DNA of 22,000 nucleotides from a virus, in the IMG/VR virus record IMGVR_UViG_3300008262_000552, positions 1 to 22,000 of that record. The stretch is one strand, 5' to 3'. A program made the translations under genes and the position numbers. Each line of letters begins with the position of its first letter. Positions within the stretch are counted from its first letter, which is position 1. A model generated the notes under the pieces. That model was given only the letters and a program-made list of their open reading frames with translations. It was not told the DNA's origin and did not search any database. Shown here piece by piece: positions 1 through 8,577 of the stretch.

Positions 1-1127
1 GGGCCAGCCACCGCTGTTCCAAATACAGCGTCGTCTTTATACATAGCAACAGTTTTACTTCCAGGCCCTGTACTGCTTCCCCATCTAATTATTTTAAAAT
101 CTGCATAGTTTTGATTAGCATAAAATCTCATTTGCCATGTTGCTCTGAAAGCTGTTGTTGATTGATTTAATTTATAACCATCATAATGTAAAACAAATTC
201 TTCTCCGTTAGACCATTTATACCCAACTGGGTTCCAAAAATCTTGTAGGGAGACTGGAATAGAATATCCGTTTGGCAAAGTTGTATAACTAGCACTAGGA
301 TTATCTAGAGACACAAAGCAGTTTGTGCTCATATGTAAAGTTTTACCCATTGAAAAAGAATAAACAGAAGAAACATTTACTACAACAGAATAAGCAGTTG
401 TAGCAGATCCACCAGTATTTGTTCCAGTTACTTTTACAGCTATAGTAGTGTTGTTGTCTGAAGGCTGAATTAGATAGCTTGAAGAAGTTCCTTCTTGTAG
501 TGGAGGTGTTTGTGTAATACCTGATACTATTCTAGACCAAGTATAAACAAATGTATCTGGTGATGTATCACCAGTATTTGTTGTTGTTGCTTTCCATGTG
601 CCAACTTGCTCTACTGCATTTAATGTACCTCCAACAACTGGAGATCCAGTTATTGTATAAAGTCCATTTGCTACTGGAGCATATTTAGTAATGTATATTG
701 GATTTGATGCTGCTGCATTAGAGCCCAAAGCATTTGTTGCAGTTACTTGGCAAATTATGTATTTACCGTCGTCTGCAGCTGTTGTTACATATGTGCTAGA
801 TGTTGCTCCTGTTATATTAGAATATCCTTGAGGTTCTCCGCCTCCTGCTGGAGGAGTTCCCCTTCTCCATTGTCTAGTATAAGATGTTGGAGAATTTGTC
901 CATGTACCTAAGCTATTGTTTGTTAAAGTGCTATATAAATATCCTGTTCCAGTTATTGTTGGTGCTACTGTATTGCCTGGTATTTTTGCGGCTGCAAAAA
1001 CTTTAGTCCATGTACCACCAATTTTTTGAAATATATTTAATATTTCAACCCATGTACCGCCCTGTTTTTGAAATACAGAAAGAATTTCTGACCATGTACC
1101 ACCACGCTTTTGAAATAATCTAGGCAT
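1..1127 (-). CDS. Tail-tip/fibre protein with N-terminal GGTW repeats and Ig-like domains (3' end outside window)
   Basis: The frame is open from an ATG at 1127 to the window edge, about 375 codons, with the C-terminus missing. The start follows the TGA of the upstream gene by 5 bases and no other start is needed. Visible order: three tandem 14-residue repeats (residues 5-46, core FQKxGGTW); two Ig-like domains (about 50-140 and 140-245), the first with the usual pattern of paired Trp/Cys, an xxYxTTAADDG turn and VTATNALGSNAA; then a Tyr/Trp/Asn-rich beta region (about 250-375) that could be a receptor- or sugar-binding head. Ig-like domains in phage tail proteins usually give weak adhesion to cell-surface glycans. 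The position at the end of the tail-tip row and the modular make-up suggest a fibre or adhesin of the tail tip. The exact role is not known. Confidence 0.75.
   Translation of the reverse strand, partial: MPRLFQKRGGTWSEILSVFQKQGGTWVEILNIFQKIGGTWTKVFAAAKIPGNTVAPTITGTGYLYSTLTNNSLGTWTNSPTSYTRQWRRGTPPAGGGEPQGYSNITGATSSTYVTTAADDGKYIICQVTATNALGSNAAASNPIYITKYAPVANGLYTITGSPVVGGTLNAVEQVGTWKATTTNTGDTSPDTFVYTWSRIVSGITQTPPLQEGTSSSYLIQPSDNNTTIAVKVTGTNTGGSATTAYSVVVNVSSVYSFSMGKTLHMSTNCFVSLDNPSASYTTLPNGYSIPVSLQDFWNPVGYKWSNGEEFVLHYDGYKLNQSTTAFRATWQMRFYANQNYADFKIIRWGSSTGPGSKTVAMYKDDAVFGTAVAG
990..1115 (-). repeat. Three tandem 42-base (14-residue) coding repeats
   Basis: The units at 1115-1074, 1073-1032 and 1031-990 each encode FQK-x-GG-TW followed by five or six hydrophobic or acidic residues. 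The DNA copies have diverged at third positions while F, Q, K, G, G, T and W are kept in all three, so protein sequence is under selection. Short GGTW repeats of this kind are, from memory, common at the N-termini of phage tail proteins and may anchor the protein to the tail tip. Confidence 0.85.
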
Positions 1128-1132
1128 TTATA

Positions 1133-3082
1133 TCACGCTGTACTAAAGTAAAAATCGCCATTTTGAGAGTTCGCTGCGTACGCTCTATTGTTAATATCTG
1201 TATTAATTGCTGAGTTTGTAGTTGCCGTTCCGCTAAACAATCTTTGTCCAAGAGTTTGCTCTCCAAACGGAGTTACTCCAAGAGGCCTAAACTCATCCCC
1301 AAACCTTGTTGAAACGCTATTATTGTTATATGCATAAGAACCTGTAACGTAAAGTCCAGATGTCCAGGTTATTCCAAGTAGTGAGTTTGTATAATTTACT
1401 AATTGACTATTATAAATATATTGAGAAAAACTTACTGGAGCTGACCCAAATATCGATCCTTGGAAGTATCTCACTCCTCCTGGCCATAGCTCTGTTGAAG
1501 ATTCGCTATTTAGCAAACTTATGTAGCTTCCGCTGCTGTTATAAATATTTCCAGTACTAGATAAAGTAATGTTTGAATTATATCCAAGTGTCGTTGTTCC
1601 GTTAGCCCCAGACATTCTAAAACTAGTGTTATCTAATATAATTGTATTTCCACCAACTTCATTTTGAAAATTAGCTTTTGTTGCAGTCATTGATCCGTCC
1701 ATTGCAACTGTAAATGCTGGACTACTAACTGATCCAATTCTTAGTCCAGTGGTAGTATCCATTTTAATATAGTTACCTATGTCACTTCCACCAGGACTTC
1801 CCCTTAATTCTATCTTAGAGCCAACTGGGTCTAGTTGTATAGAAGGAAATGTTACTGCTGAGCTTTTTAGTGCTTGACTATTTATTACCCATCCACCAAT
1901 TGATCCAGCAAGTGCAGTTACTATGCCGCTTCTTACTGTAAAGTTTCCTCCAGAAGCTCCAAGATCTCCGTCAAATTGACCGCTAGCTCCAGTAATACTT
2001 CCAGTAAAAGAACCTTCTCCAGTTACAGATAATTTGTTTCCAGCAGCATTATATGATAAAAGAGATGTTCCGCCAGTTCCAAATATTTCAAATGAGTTAC
2101 CGCTTCCACGTAATTCTACTCTTTTGCCGCCTGGTGCACCAACAGTTATTGTTTGTGTTGATATTGTTCCAGTTCTAATTTTATCTGCTGTTATTTCTAC
2201 AATGTCGCCATTACCAACTTGCCCAATTCTTACTGGGCTTCCGCTAGCTAAAACTGCTGCTGAATCCTGAGCAGCATTTCCATTAGTTGTTTTTATTTTT
2301 ATAAAATAATCTACGCCATAAGTTAATGCAGTTCCATTTACAACTGTGCCAACTGCTATATTTAATGTGTTTTGGCCGTTAGCAAAATTTAAAACATCTA
2401 CTTGATTAGCTCCTGCAGAGCCAGTATCTACTGGAGTAAATCCAGAAGTTGTTCCTACATAAACTTTTGCAGCAACGAACCCTGAAGGTTGATCTGATCC
2501 AGTTGAAGTTTTTCCATTCCATGAAAGTTGTATTGCTCCAAGTGTGGAAGAAGCTGTTGGAGTAGAAGGTGCAGTTGAAGGAAGTACAACAATATCAGCA
2601 GAAGATACTGTAACAGTAAATGTTGTTCCAACTGTACTTGTTACTCCAGTTGGCGATATTGATCTTAACTGTACTTGATATGTTCCAGCTGGCGCAGCAA
2701 TAGTTGTTGTTCCTGCTGTAGTAAATGAATGTGCAACTGTACTTGTTCCAAAAATACCGCCAGTTATAATTACATCTACTCTTTTAGCATTTGTGGGAAA
2801 TGATGAAAGTGTAACAGGAATACTGCCGCTTGCTGTAGATGGAACTGTAACTCCAGTTGGCACTGCTGGAGCAACCTCGTTTGATGTAGTAAAAATAAAT
2901 CCTGGGGACCAAGACCCAAGCTTTCCGTCTAACTCTACCCACTGAAATTGAATTGCATATGCTTTATTTATTTTAAGGTCTTTAACTGTTACATTAAAAT
3001 AATCTTTATTAATATCTGGTTGAGCCACTAAAGCTAAATCAGATGGAACAATTCCCTTTCCAGCGTCTTGAGTATTTGTCAT
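1133..3082 (-). CDS. Tail fibre/spike-like protein with FN3/Ig-like domains and a beta-rich C-terminus
   Basis: This 649-residue protein begins immediately after the TAA of the upstream gene (TAAATG). Visible order: an FN3-like segment ending in WSPGFIFTT (about 15-70); an Ig-like domain starting VPTGVTVP (about 73-160); a second FN3-like domain (about 168-290) with SWNGKTS and YGVDYFIKIKTTNG; a stretch DIVEITADKIRTGTIS (about 292-308); then a long Gly/Ser/Thr/Asn-rich region of short beta repeats to the end. The ITADKIxxGTI motif is familiar from central fibre and lambda J-like proteins, where it marks the switch from FN3 domains to the fibre shaft. The C-terminal 200 residues are rich in Tyr, Asn and Ser and probably form a trimeric shaft or receptor-binding tip. 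The role is inferred from composition and position; no enzyme motif is seen. Confidence 0.8.
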   Translation of the reverse strand: MTNTQDAGKGIVPSDLALVAQPDINKDYFNVTVKDLKINKAYAIQFQWVELDGKLGSWSPGFIFTTSNEVAPAVPTGVTVPSTASGSIPVTLSSFPTNAKRVDVIITGGIFGTSTVAHSFTTAGTTTIAAPAGTYQVQLRSISPTGVTSTVGTTFTVTVSSADIVVLPSTAPSTPTASSTLGAIQLSWNGKTSTGSDQPSGFVAAKVYVGTTSGFTPVDTGSAGANQVDVLNFANGQNTLNIAVGTVVNGTALTYGVDYFIKIKTTNGNAAQDSAAVLASGSPVRIGQVGNGDIVEITADKIRTGTISTQTITVGAPGGKRVELRGSGNSFEIFGTGGTSLLSYNAAGNKLSVTGEGSFTGSITGASGQFDGDLGASGGNFTVRSGIVTALAGSIGGWVINSQALKSSAVTFPSIQLDPVGSKIELRGSPGGSDIGNYIKMDTTTGLRIGSVSSPAFTVAMDGSMTATKANFQNEVGGNTIILDNTSFRMSGANGTTTLGYNSNITLSSTGNIYNSSGSYISLLNSESSTELWPGGVRYFQGSIFGSAPVSFSQYIYNSQLVNYTNSLLGITWTSGLYVTGSYAYNNNSVSTRFGDEFRPLGVTPFGEQTLGQRLFSGTATTNSAINTDINNRAYAANSQNGDFYFSTA

Positions 3083-3988
3083 TTAGAATCCTAACAAAAT
3101 CTTATATTCTATGTCTACTGTTCTGCCAGACTTTTTTTCTAATGGAGTTGTTAGTAAAGACCTGCTTATTAATCCATAGGTTGGATCAAATGTGTCTTCG
3201 TCATTTATTCTAACTCCGTCAAAATATACCTGTGTGGCTCCTCCAGAAGTTGAATAAACTTCAACTCCTAGTTTTGTAATTAAAGTTAAATCTGGACTAT
3301 TTATAGAATTAGCAAATAGTGTGGAAACCGATTGAGATTGTATTCTATCTCCTGTTCCAGATGTTGGAGTAAAATCAACAAAGCAATATGCTGTGTCTGA
3401 ACTATAAAGCTTTACTCTAATTTTGGATAAATTGTTATCCATTTTTTTGTAAGCAAGTGTCACTGTGTCATTTACACTATACCCAGATATATCATAAGAA
3501 ATTAAAGAGTTTTTATATTCTTTAGATGAGCTAGCAGAATCAACATCTACTTGCACCATATTTTCTCCAATTTTTGCTTTAAATAAATCAGAGTTTGGTC
3601 TTAGCACTGGGTTAAAGGAGCCATCAGACCATAGTAAATTATTTTCAAAGTCAGTTAAAAACTTGCTATCAAAATTATTTTTTGACGATTTAATTCCAGG
3701 ATACAGTCCAACTTCGGATATAATTCCAGCAACATCTTGCGGTATTGTTGCTTGGTATATTACACTATAAGCAAATACGGCTTCACCGTCTCCGTCAACT
3801 CCTGTTTGTTCTATATTAATACTTCCAATAGATGCTGGAAGTCTATAAAACTCAAACTCTAATCTTGTGTCTTTACCTTTAGCATTTGGAGTTGTTGAGC
3901 CTATGCCCAAAGCAATATCTTTATTTCCAAATGGGACATTACCTGCTAAATAGTTTGTTAAAAATCTTTTTCCAAATTTTGTTATCAT
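3083..3988 (-). CDS. Tail fibre/collar-like protein with an inserted beta-sandwich domain
   Basis: This 301-residue protein overlaps the upstream gene by 4 bases (ATGA). Residues 1-98 contain LGIGSTTPN, LEFEFYRLP and an AGIISEVGLYP ending. Residues 270-301 contain LISRSLLTTPLEKK and VDIEYKILLGF. Together these look like two halves of one fibre-attachment domain, as in tail proteins where the 'EVGL' strand is followed directly by 'LIxRxxxxxP'. Residues about 99-268 sit between the halves and look like a jelly-roll or carbohydrate-binding-module fold: acidic turns, alternating beta strands, and a VEVYSTSGGATQVYFDGVRI strand pair typical of sugar-binding beta-sandwiches. Likely role: tail-tip or receptor-binding component. 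The insertion reading rests on sequence pattern only. Confidence 0.7.
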   Translation of the reverse strand: MITKFGKRFLTNYLAGNVPFGNKDIALGIGSTTPNAKGKDTRLEFEFYRLPASIGSINIEQTGVDGDGEAVFAYSVIYQATIPQDVAGIISEVGLYPGIKSSKNNFDSKFLTDFENNLLWSDGSFNPVLRPNSDLFKAKIGENMVQVDVDSASSSKEYKNSLISYDISGYSVNDTVTLAYKKMDNNLSKIRVKLYSSDTAYCFVDFTPTSGTGDRIQSQSVSTLFANSINSPDLTLITKLGVEVYSTSGGATQVYFDGVRINDEDTFDPTYGLISRSLLTTPLEKKSGRTVDIEYKILLGF

Positions 3989-4368
3989 GCTGATTGAACC
4001 CTCACATTTATTCCCTTTAGCTCTCTTCCGCTAGAATTTTTAATTTTAAATACTGCAGTTACACTAGGATTCCCAGATGCATCATAGATAACAGAATTTG
4101 ATACTAACTGTATATCAGATAATTGCGGTACCCCATATAAAGGATTTGGGTTGGCCACAACAACTGCTGGGTCATCTTCTGGAACTATTTCAAGGTTTAC
4201 CTCGTCGGAGTCTAGCTCAGCAGATGCAACCAACATAGGACCAACAACATTGCCTGGAAGAACAACCTTAGAGTTTGGGCTAAGATCATTATTTTCTTTG
4301 GAATTAGAATAAACAGTTACTGGAGCAACATTGCCAATTCCAGTAGTTGATATTTTTTTGCTAGTCAT
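3985..4368 (-). CDS. Small tail-tip protein of unknown function
   Basis: I do not recognise this 127-residue protein. It starts 20 bases downstream of the preceding gene and ends in a 4-base overlap with the next, so it belongs to the tail-tip row. The N-terminal half is Ser/Asn/Asp-rich and probably flexible, with an acidic patch around residues 52-68. The C-terminal 45 residues (from QLSDIQLVSN to NVRVQSA) alternate hydrophobic and polar residues and end in KIKNSSGRELKGINVRV, which looks like one Ig/FN3-type beta-sandwich half. No signal peptide or membrane segment is seen. A candidate extended -10 sits just before the ATG. It could be a fibre adaptor or a cap of the neighbouring 301-residue protein; this is a guess from location. 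Confidence 0.65.
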   Translation of the reverse strand: MTSKKISTTGIGNVAPVTVYSNSKENNDLSPNSKVVLPGNVVGPMLVASAELDSDEVNLEIVPEDDPAVVVANPNPLYGVPQLSDIQLVSNSVIYDASGNPSVTAVFKIKNSSGRELKGINVRVQSA

Positions 4369-4374
4369 TTTATT

Positions 4375-4383
4375 ATTATACCA
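4375..4383 (-). promoter_or_regulatory. Candidate extended -10 element, possibly leaderless
   Basis: The minus strand reads TGGTATAAT in the 20-base gap upstream of the 127-residue gene. TATAAT ends 6 bases before the ATG, so a start site at the usual distance would give a nearly leaderless mRNA. The -35 at a 17-base spacing (TCTATA) is weak. It shares the TGNTATAAT form with the two stronger promoters at 15519-15547 and 19496-19524. Confidence 0.35.
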
Positions 4384-4388
4384 TTTCC

Positions 4389-6221
4389 CTAAACATATAT
4401 AGACCTTGCAGTTATAGATGTATCTAGGCCCTGATTAAATGATTGATTTACGTTTGTAACAATGTACTTTTTAGTTCCATCTAATCCATTGTCTGGATAG
4501 TTTACAGAAATGACGTCTCCTACACTGATCAAAGGATTACTAAATACATTCATGCTTAAAATAACCTGTTGTTTTGACCACTGGGTTTTAATCCAATCAG
4601 ATAGTTTTTTAGCATCAGATTCTGTTTGAATCCATACAGATTCAAATATTGCTGGCTCTGGAGTACTGAATTCATTTATTGTACTGTCTGTATACTCGTG
4701 TTGTCCAGTAGGAACCACATAGTTTCCTATCACGTTAAATGAATTAAATTGACCATCGCTTAAAGGTACAAAGGTGCCTGAATTATTTAATAGATATATT
4801 TCAGCCCCAAAACTTGTAAGTCTTTGTCCTAGTATTTGAATAAATTTATTAATACCAACAGTTGAATATAAAGGTTGTGCTGGCCTATCTTGATATTTTA
4901 CAGCAACCTTTCTAAGCTCTCTAGCAACCGTTCCAAATTCCTCTAGTTTACCTCCAGGAATTTCTGCTTTATTAAAATTGCTTAGTACCTTTTCTCCATA
5001 TAAAAAGTCTAGGGTGGTTGTTGCAAACTGGCCGTTGTATACGTTTTGAAGAACTCCAGTAGTATATTGACTTTCACTAATTGGAGCAGCATAAACATAG
5101 TCAAAGTTTGATGATCCAACTGAGGAAACAAGAGCAACATTTGATGTTACTGGTAAAATTAATTTTGTTGGATCAGTAGTATTTGGCGTATTAGTGTCAA
5201 CTGCAGATATTTTAAAGTTATTAATATAAATATCTATAACATTAACTGTAGCACTTGCCTTTACCTTAATATCAATTTTATAATTTTTTGCCCCCACAAT
5301 ACCATTCATTGTAGAAGAGCTGCTATTTTGACTGTCACTTAATATTGTTTTTTTACCGCCAACAACCTTTAAAATCTTTACTTCTTTTTCTCCATGAATA
5401 GAAAGATTGGATGTAGTTTCCATCATAACATAGTATCCATCCATACCATTACTACTTGTAAAAAATCCAAATCCTCCTGAAGCATCCGTATTTGTTACGC
5501 TGCTCTGAAAGAACAGAGCTGCTCCAAAAGTATAGTAAGAAGATGATGTAGATATTCCAAGATTTTTAACTGCAATGGAGTATGCATCTTTATCTTTTGA
5601 GTTATTTGTAACCTTAAAGAGCGATCTAGTTACTTGTCTATTTCCAGCAACTGCGTTGTAGCTTCCAGTTGGCACTGGAGTTAGAGTTTCATTTGAGTCT
5701 CCAGCATCATTAGCATTATTCTCTACGTTACCAGAAGCAGCTTGTATTCCAGACAAAGTTGTTGTATCAACATACGATGGCTCTGGAGGTACATTTCTTG
5801 GAACTGCAACTCCATTAGCAGTAGAACTAACAGAACCTACATTTGCTGCTTTAGGCATTGTAAATGTATGATATTTATATGCTCCGTATATTGATGGATC
5901 TGCTGCGTGACATGCTGCTCTAAGCCTATATTCTTTTCCTGGAGTTAATCCTGTTAATGTAAAAATTCCATCTACATCATTAAACGTTCTTACTGGGCTG
6001 CTAAACGATGTAGACTCTGAGACATCTCCCCTATAACTTCCTGGAGTAACAGACGGAGTCATTATAATAACCTGAACATCTGTAGAATTTATAATTGAAA
6101 CATGTATCCAAGGAATAGCTAGTTGAGCTGGTGTTGGTGAAGTTGCTGGTCTATCAACATCATAAAAGTTGCCCCATGATGCTGCCATGATTCCTGCTAG
6201 TGTTGTTGTATTAACTGTCAT
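4389..6221 (-). CDS. Minor tail protein with FN3-like and lectin-like domains
   Basis: I place the start at the ATG at 6221, where it shares one base with the TAA of the upstream gene (TAATG), giving 610 residues. A GTG three codons earlier (6230) is also possible. Visible order: an FN3-like domain (about 25-125) ending in the classic LTGLTPGKEYRLRA pattern; a Ser/Asn/Pro linker; a concanavalin/LamG-like beta-sandwich (about 185-385) with GFGFFTSSNGMDGYYVMME and IDIYINNFKISAV strands; and a C-terminal hub-like part (about 390-610) ending GDVISVNYPDNGLDGTKKYIVTNVNQSF. That last part resembles the beta-barrel end of phage tail-hub or Tal-type proteins, which bind the tail tube end. The lectin-like fold suggests glycan contact. 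Likely a structural tail-tip protein that also helps adsorption. Confidence 0.75.
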   Translation of the reverse strand: MTVNTTTLAGIMAASWGNFYDVDRPATSPTPAQLAIPWIHVSIINSTDVQVIIMTPSVTPGSYRGDVSESTSFSSPVRTFNDVDGIFTLTGLTPGKEYRLRAACHAADPSIYGAYKYHTFTMPKAANVGSVSSTANGVAVPRNVPPEPSYVDTTTLSGIQAASGNVENNANDAGDSNETLTPVPTGSYNAVAGNRQVTRSLFKVTNNSKDKDAYSIAVKNLGISTSSSYYTFGAALFFQSSVTNTDASGGFGFFTSSNGMDGYYVMMETTSNLSIHGEKEVKILKVVGGKKTILSDSQNSSSSTMNGIVGAKNYKIDIKVKASATVNVIDIYINNFKISAVDTNTPNTTDPTKLILPVTSNVALVSSVGSSNFDYVYAAPISESQYTTGVLQNVYNGQFATTTLDFLYGEKVLSNFNKAEIPGGKLEEFGTVARELRKVAVKYQDRPAQPLYSTVGINKFIQILGQRLTSFGAEIYLLNNSGTFVPLSDGQFNSFNVIGNYVVPTGQHEYTDSTINEFSTPEPAIFESVWIQTESDAKKLSDWIKTQWSKQQVILSMNVFSNPLISVGDVISVNYPDNGLDGTKKYIVTNVNQSFNQGLDTSITARSIYV

Positions 6222-8104
6222 TATACCCACTTCACCTCATACCCCGACCAGGAGTCTAATATATCTTGCGCTGCAGCATAATGATTATCAATTGTTGTAC
6301 CAAATGCCCCTCTTGTTTTAATTCTAACTCTTCCAGTTCTAATATATTTATCAGAACCAATTGCACCAAGTCCTAGGAACTTTAACACATCGGAATCGCT
6401 TTGAACAATAACTAAAACTTTATTTCCATTTTCTTGTTCATATTGATATTCAACAGCATCATATTCTATAATTTCAGAATCAATAACTAAATATCCACTG
6501 TATTCAAAAAGTATTTGGTTTGCTGCATACTCATTTGTTTCTACAGCTTTTAATGAAACAAATGAACCTGTTCCTGCTGTAGTTAATAAATTTTGTTCTA
6601 AAGAAAGTGCTCCCATAAAACTATTGCTAGATGACCAAATTTGTTGAGATCCTCCAGCATATTGATTAGTTGTAACGCTATTCCATAAAATCTTTATTTG
6701 GTTTGCAGATGGAAGATCTGTTTTATTTAAAGACAAAATGTTTGCTAAGTTTAAGCCATCTGAAGCATATCTAAACGTCCAATCAACTGGTCTAGTTGGG
6801 CTAAATATATAATCTCTAGTGTAAAATTGAAGTATATTGTTTTCATCACAAACTCCTGTAATTTGTGCATCCCTACAAATTTCTTGAAGCGCTTGCCATA
6901 CAGTTTTTGTGTCATCCGACCACCAGTATTTTGGACTTAATGGTGAAGTTTCTGTAGATAAAAGATTAATATTATAAGACGTAAAACCTACTGCATCTAA
7001 CAATCTTCTTATAATTCCAGGAACAGAATACCCTTCACAAACAATATTTGGGCACATAGTTTCTTGCAAAAGCTTGGCAGAATCAAGGGCCTCTAGTTCT
7101 ATTTCTCCAAATTCTTGTGTGCTCCAATTGTCGCAGAAAAAAACTCCTTGCTCTATCTTTTCATAAGATCCTTCTGAGTCTGTTAAATTTCCACCAGAAT
7201 GATAAACTTTAATATAAGGATGAACTTCAATTTGTTTATATATGTATATTTTTGAAGAATCAAAGTTGTTTGTTTTATCAAATGTCTGAACAACTCTATT
7301 ATCTTCGTAAGAAACCAAGGACAACGAAAGTGAGTTTGCTGTTATTTTTCCAACTGGAAGAATTTCATCTGCTCCAGTAGAAGACTCTTTAGACATTGAA
7401 AATTCTGTTATTCTATCTGAAACATCCACTACCCATTTTGGACAGAGCTCTATGAGACCAATATATTTATTTGTAACTCCAGGAGTTGAAATTCCTATGC
7501 TTGTAAGGCTAACTGGTGCAGATATAGTTGATGGCTCTGTTGTGGACCATGAAGTACCGTTCCAATATATTGTTAAAGTTCCTGCATTGCTAGTTCCAAA
7601 TGCTGCAATACTTGCTGATGTTCCAGTTGCTAAAGTTGATCCATTTCCAGATATTGTCCATGTTGCTGGTGTTGAATGAGCAAGCTCAAACCTTGCCACT
7701 ATCTTATTTGTTAAGATTGTTTTTGGATAAGTTAATGTAACAGAAAGACCAGAACCTTTTGGAGAAATATAATATTTATATAGTGTATCTGCTCCAGGAT
7801 AATACGTTCTATAGCTTATAGGGTAAGAAATTGATTTAGGATTTCTATAACTATTTTGTGATACGTCTCCGCTAATTGCGTACTTAATTCCTGCCGATAG
7901 CGGTCTATTTGGTTTAATAACTGAATCTACTGGAAACAATTTTTTAAATGGTTTGCTTCCATCTGCGGCAACATACTCTGTACCAGAAGCAACAATATTA
8001 TCTACTAATCTATTCATATTATACTCAAATGTGCAGCCAGACTTTAATCTTAAAGAAGCACTTTGATTAATATTTGTTTTAGTAGACTCCAGAGCAGATA
8101 TCAT
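6221..8104 (-). CDS. Hub/Tal-like minor tail protein
   Basis: This 627-residue protein starts at an ATG that shares one base with the preceding stop (TAATG). The N-terminus (about 15-115) is a conserved-looking segment with GCTFEYNMNRLVDNI, PFKKLFPVD and YRTYYPGAD. Residues about 118-225 look like a discoidin or galactose-binding beta-sandwich (KIVARFELA, TIYWNGTSWS, then KYIGLIELCPKW). The remainder resembles a tail hub: VSDRITEFSMSKESS, a beta barrel, EIELEALDSAKLLQE, and an alpha/beta part with WQALQEICRDAQITGVCDENN followed by LQFYTRDY, as in gp27/Tal-type proteins. It lies directly after the distal tail gene, the usual place for the Tal or hub protein of siphoviruses. No peptidase or lysozyme motif is seen. 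The family is inferred from pattern and order. Confidence 0.75.
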   Translation of the reverse strand: MISALESTKTNINQSASLRLKSGCTFEYNMNRLVDNIVASGTEYVAADGSKPFKKLFPVDSVIKPNRPLSAGIKYAISGDVSQNSYRNPKSISYPISYRTYYPGADTLYKYYISPKGSGLSVTLTYPKTILTNKIVARFELAHSTPATWTISGNGSTLATGTSASIAAFGTSNAGTLTIYWNGTSWSTTEPSTISAPVSLTSIGISTPGVTNKYIGLIELCPKWVVDVSDRITEFSMSKESSTGADEILPVGKITANSLSLSLVSYEDNRVVQTFDKTNNFDSSKIYIYKQIEVHPYIKVYHSGGNLTDSEGSYEKIEQGVFFCDNWSTQEFGEIELEALDSAKLLQETMCPNIVCEGYSVPGIIRRLLDAVGFTSYNINLLSTETSPLSPKYWWSDDTKTVWQALQEICRDAQITGVCDENNILQFYTRDYIFSPTRPVDWTFRYASDGLNLANILSLNKTDLPSANQIKILWNSVTTNQYAGGSQQIWSSSNSFMGALSLEQNLLTTAGTGSFVSLKAVETNEYAANQILFEYSGYLVIDSEIIEYDAVEYQYEQENGNKVLVIVQSDSDVLKFLGLGAIGSDKYIRTGRVRIKTRGAFGTTIDNHYAAAQDILDSWSGYEVKWV

Positions 8105-8577
8105 TATACCTCATCCAATGTCAGAGAAACATTCCAAAAAGGCTGGGAGCCTCTTTTAATAAGTGTAAAATTACATGAGCTAAACATTACTGTTGCTGAT
8201 TCGTATCCAGAAGAAGATTGATCTGATCCAGTTTTTGCTAAATTAATTCTAATATTAAATGGAGATTTTCCAGCATCAGATAAATAAAATGATCTAATGT
8301 CTTCTGCTCCCCATGCTCCGTCTACAGTAAAAGTTCTATATGAAGGAAGCATGTCCCAAGATGTAGAAAAAATTCTTTTATCAGCAATATGGTTTTTTCT
8401 AAGTGTGCCATTTGATGTTCTAACAACTTTTTCTATTCTTTCAATAGACATATTAAACTCAGATCTATTATGCTCTGTAACCTTATTCCAAATAAGAGTG
8501 GTGCCAGCAGGGGTTGCCAATAAATCTTTTGCCTCTATTTGTAATATTGATCCTCTAGGCAACTTTACTGTTGTCAT
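8104..8577 (-). CDS. Distal tail (Dit-like) protein or minor tail protein
   Basis: This 157-residue protein overlaps the tape measure stop by 4 bases (ATGA) and is followed with a 1-base overlap by the hub-like gene. It carries LPRGSILQI near the start, then EHNRSEFNMSIERIEKVVRTSNGTLRK, a segment around SWDMLPSYRTFTVDGAWGAEDIRSFY and a C-terminal WNVSLTLDEV. This arrangement, with a central Trp-rich segment and a closing beta strand, is what I remember for small minor tail proteins placed just after the tape measure in actinophage-like genomes. The position between tape measure and Tal matches the distal tail protein, which forms the ring linking tail tube and tip. It is shorter than the well studied Dit proteins, so it may be only the ring-forming N-terminal part. 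Confidence 0.7.
   Translation of the reverse strand: MTTVKLPRGSILQIEAKDLLATPAGTTLIWNKVTEHNRSEFNMSIERIEKVVRTSNGTLRKNHIADKRIFSTSWDMLPSYRTFTVDGAWGAEDIRSFYLSDAGKSPFNIRINLAKTGSDQSSSGYESATVMFSSCNFTLIKRGSQPFWNVSLTLDEV

Noticed and set aside
990-1115. Possible CRISPR-like or direct repeat array
   Set aside because: The units are contiguous without spacers, in frame, and vary at third positions; they are protein repeats.
2034-2270. Short plus-strand frames in the tail and tape measure genes (also near 1360, 7452, 8297, 8683, 13531 and 14986)
   Set aside because: All lie fully within or across convincing minus-strand genes, have no ribosome site and give biased, featureless translations.
6221-6230. 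GTG at 6230 as start of the lectin-like tail gene
   Set aside because: The ATG three codons later forms the TAATG overlap used elsewhere in the window and has GGTGA at a usable distance. The GTG remains possible but is less likely.
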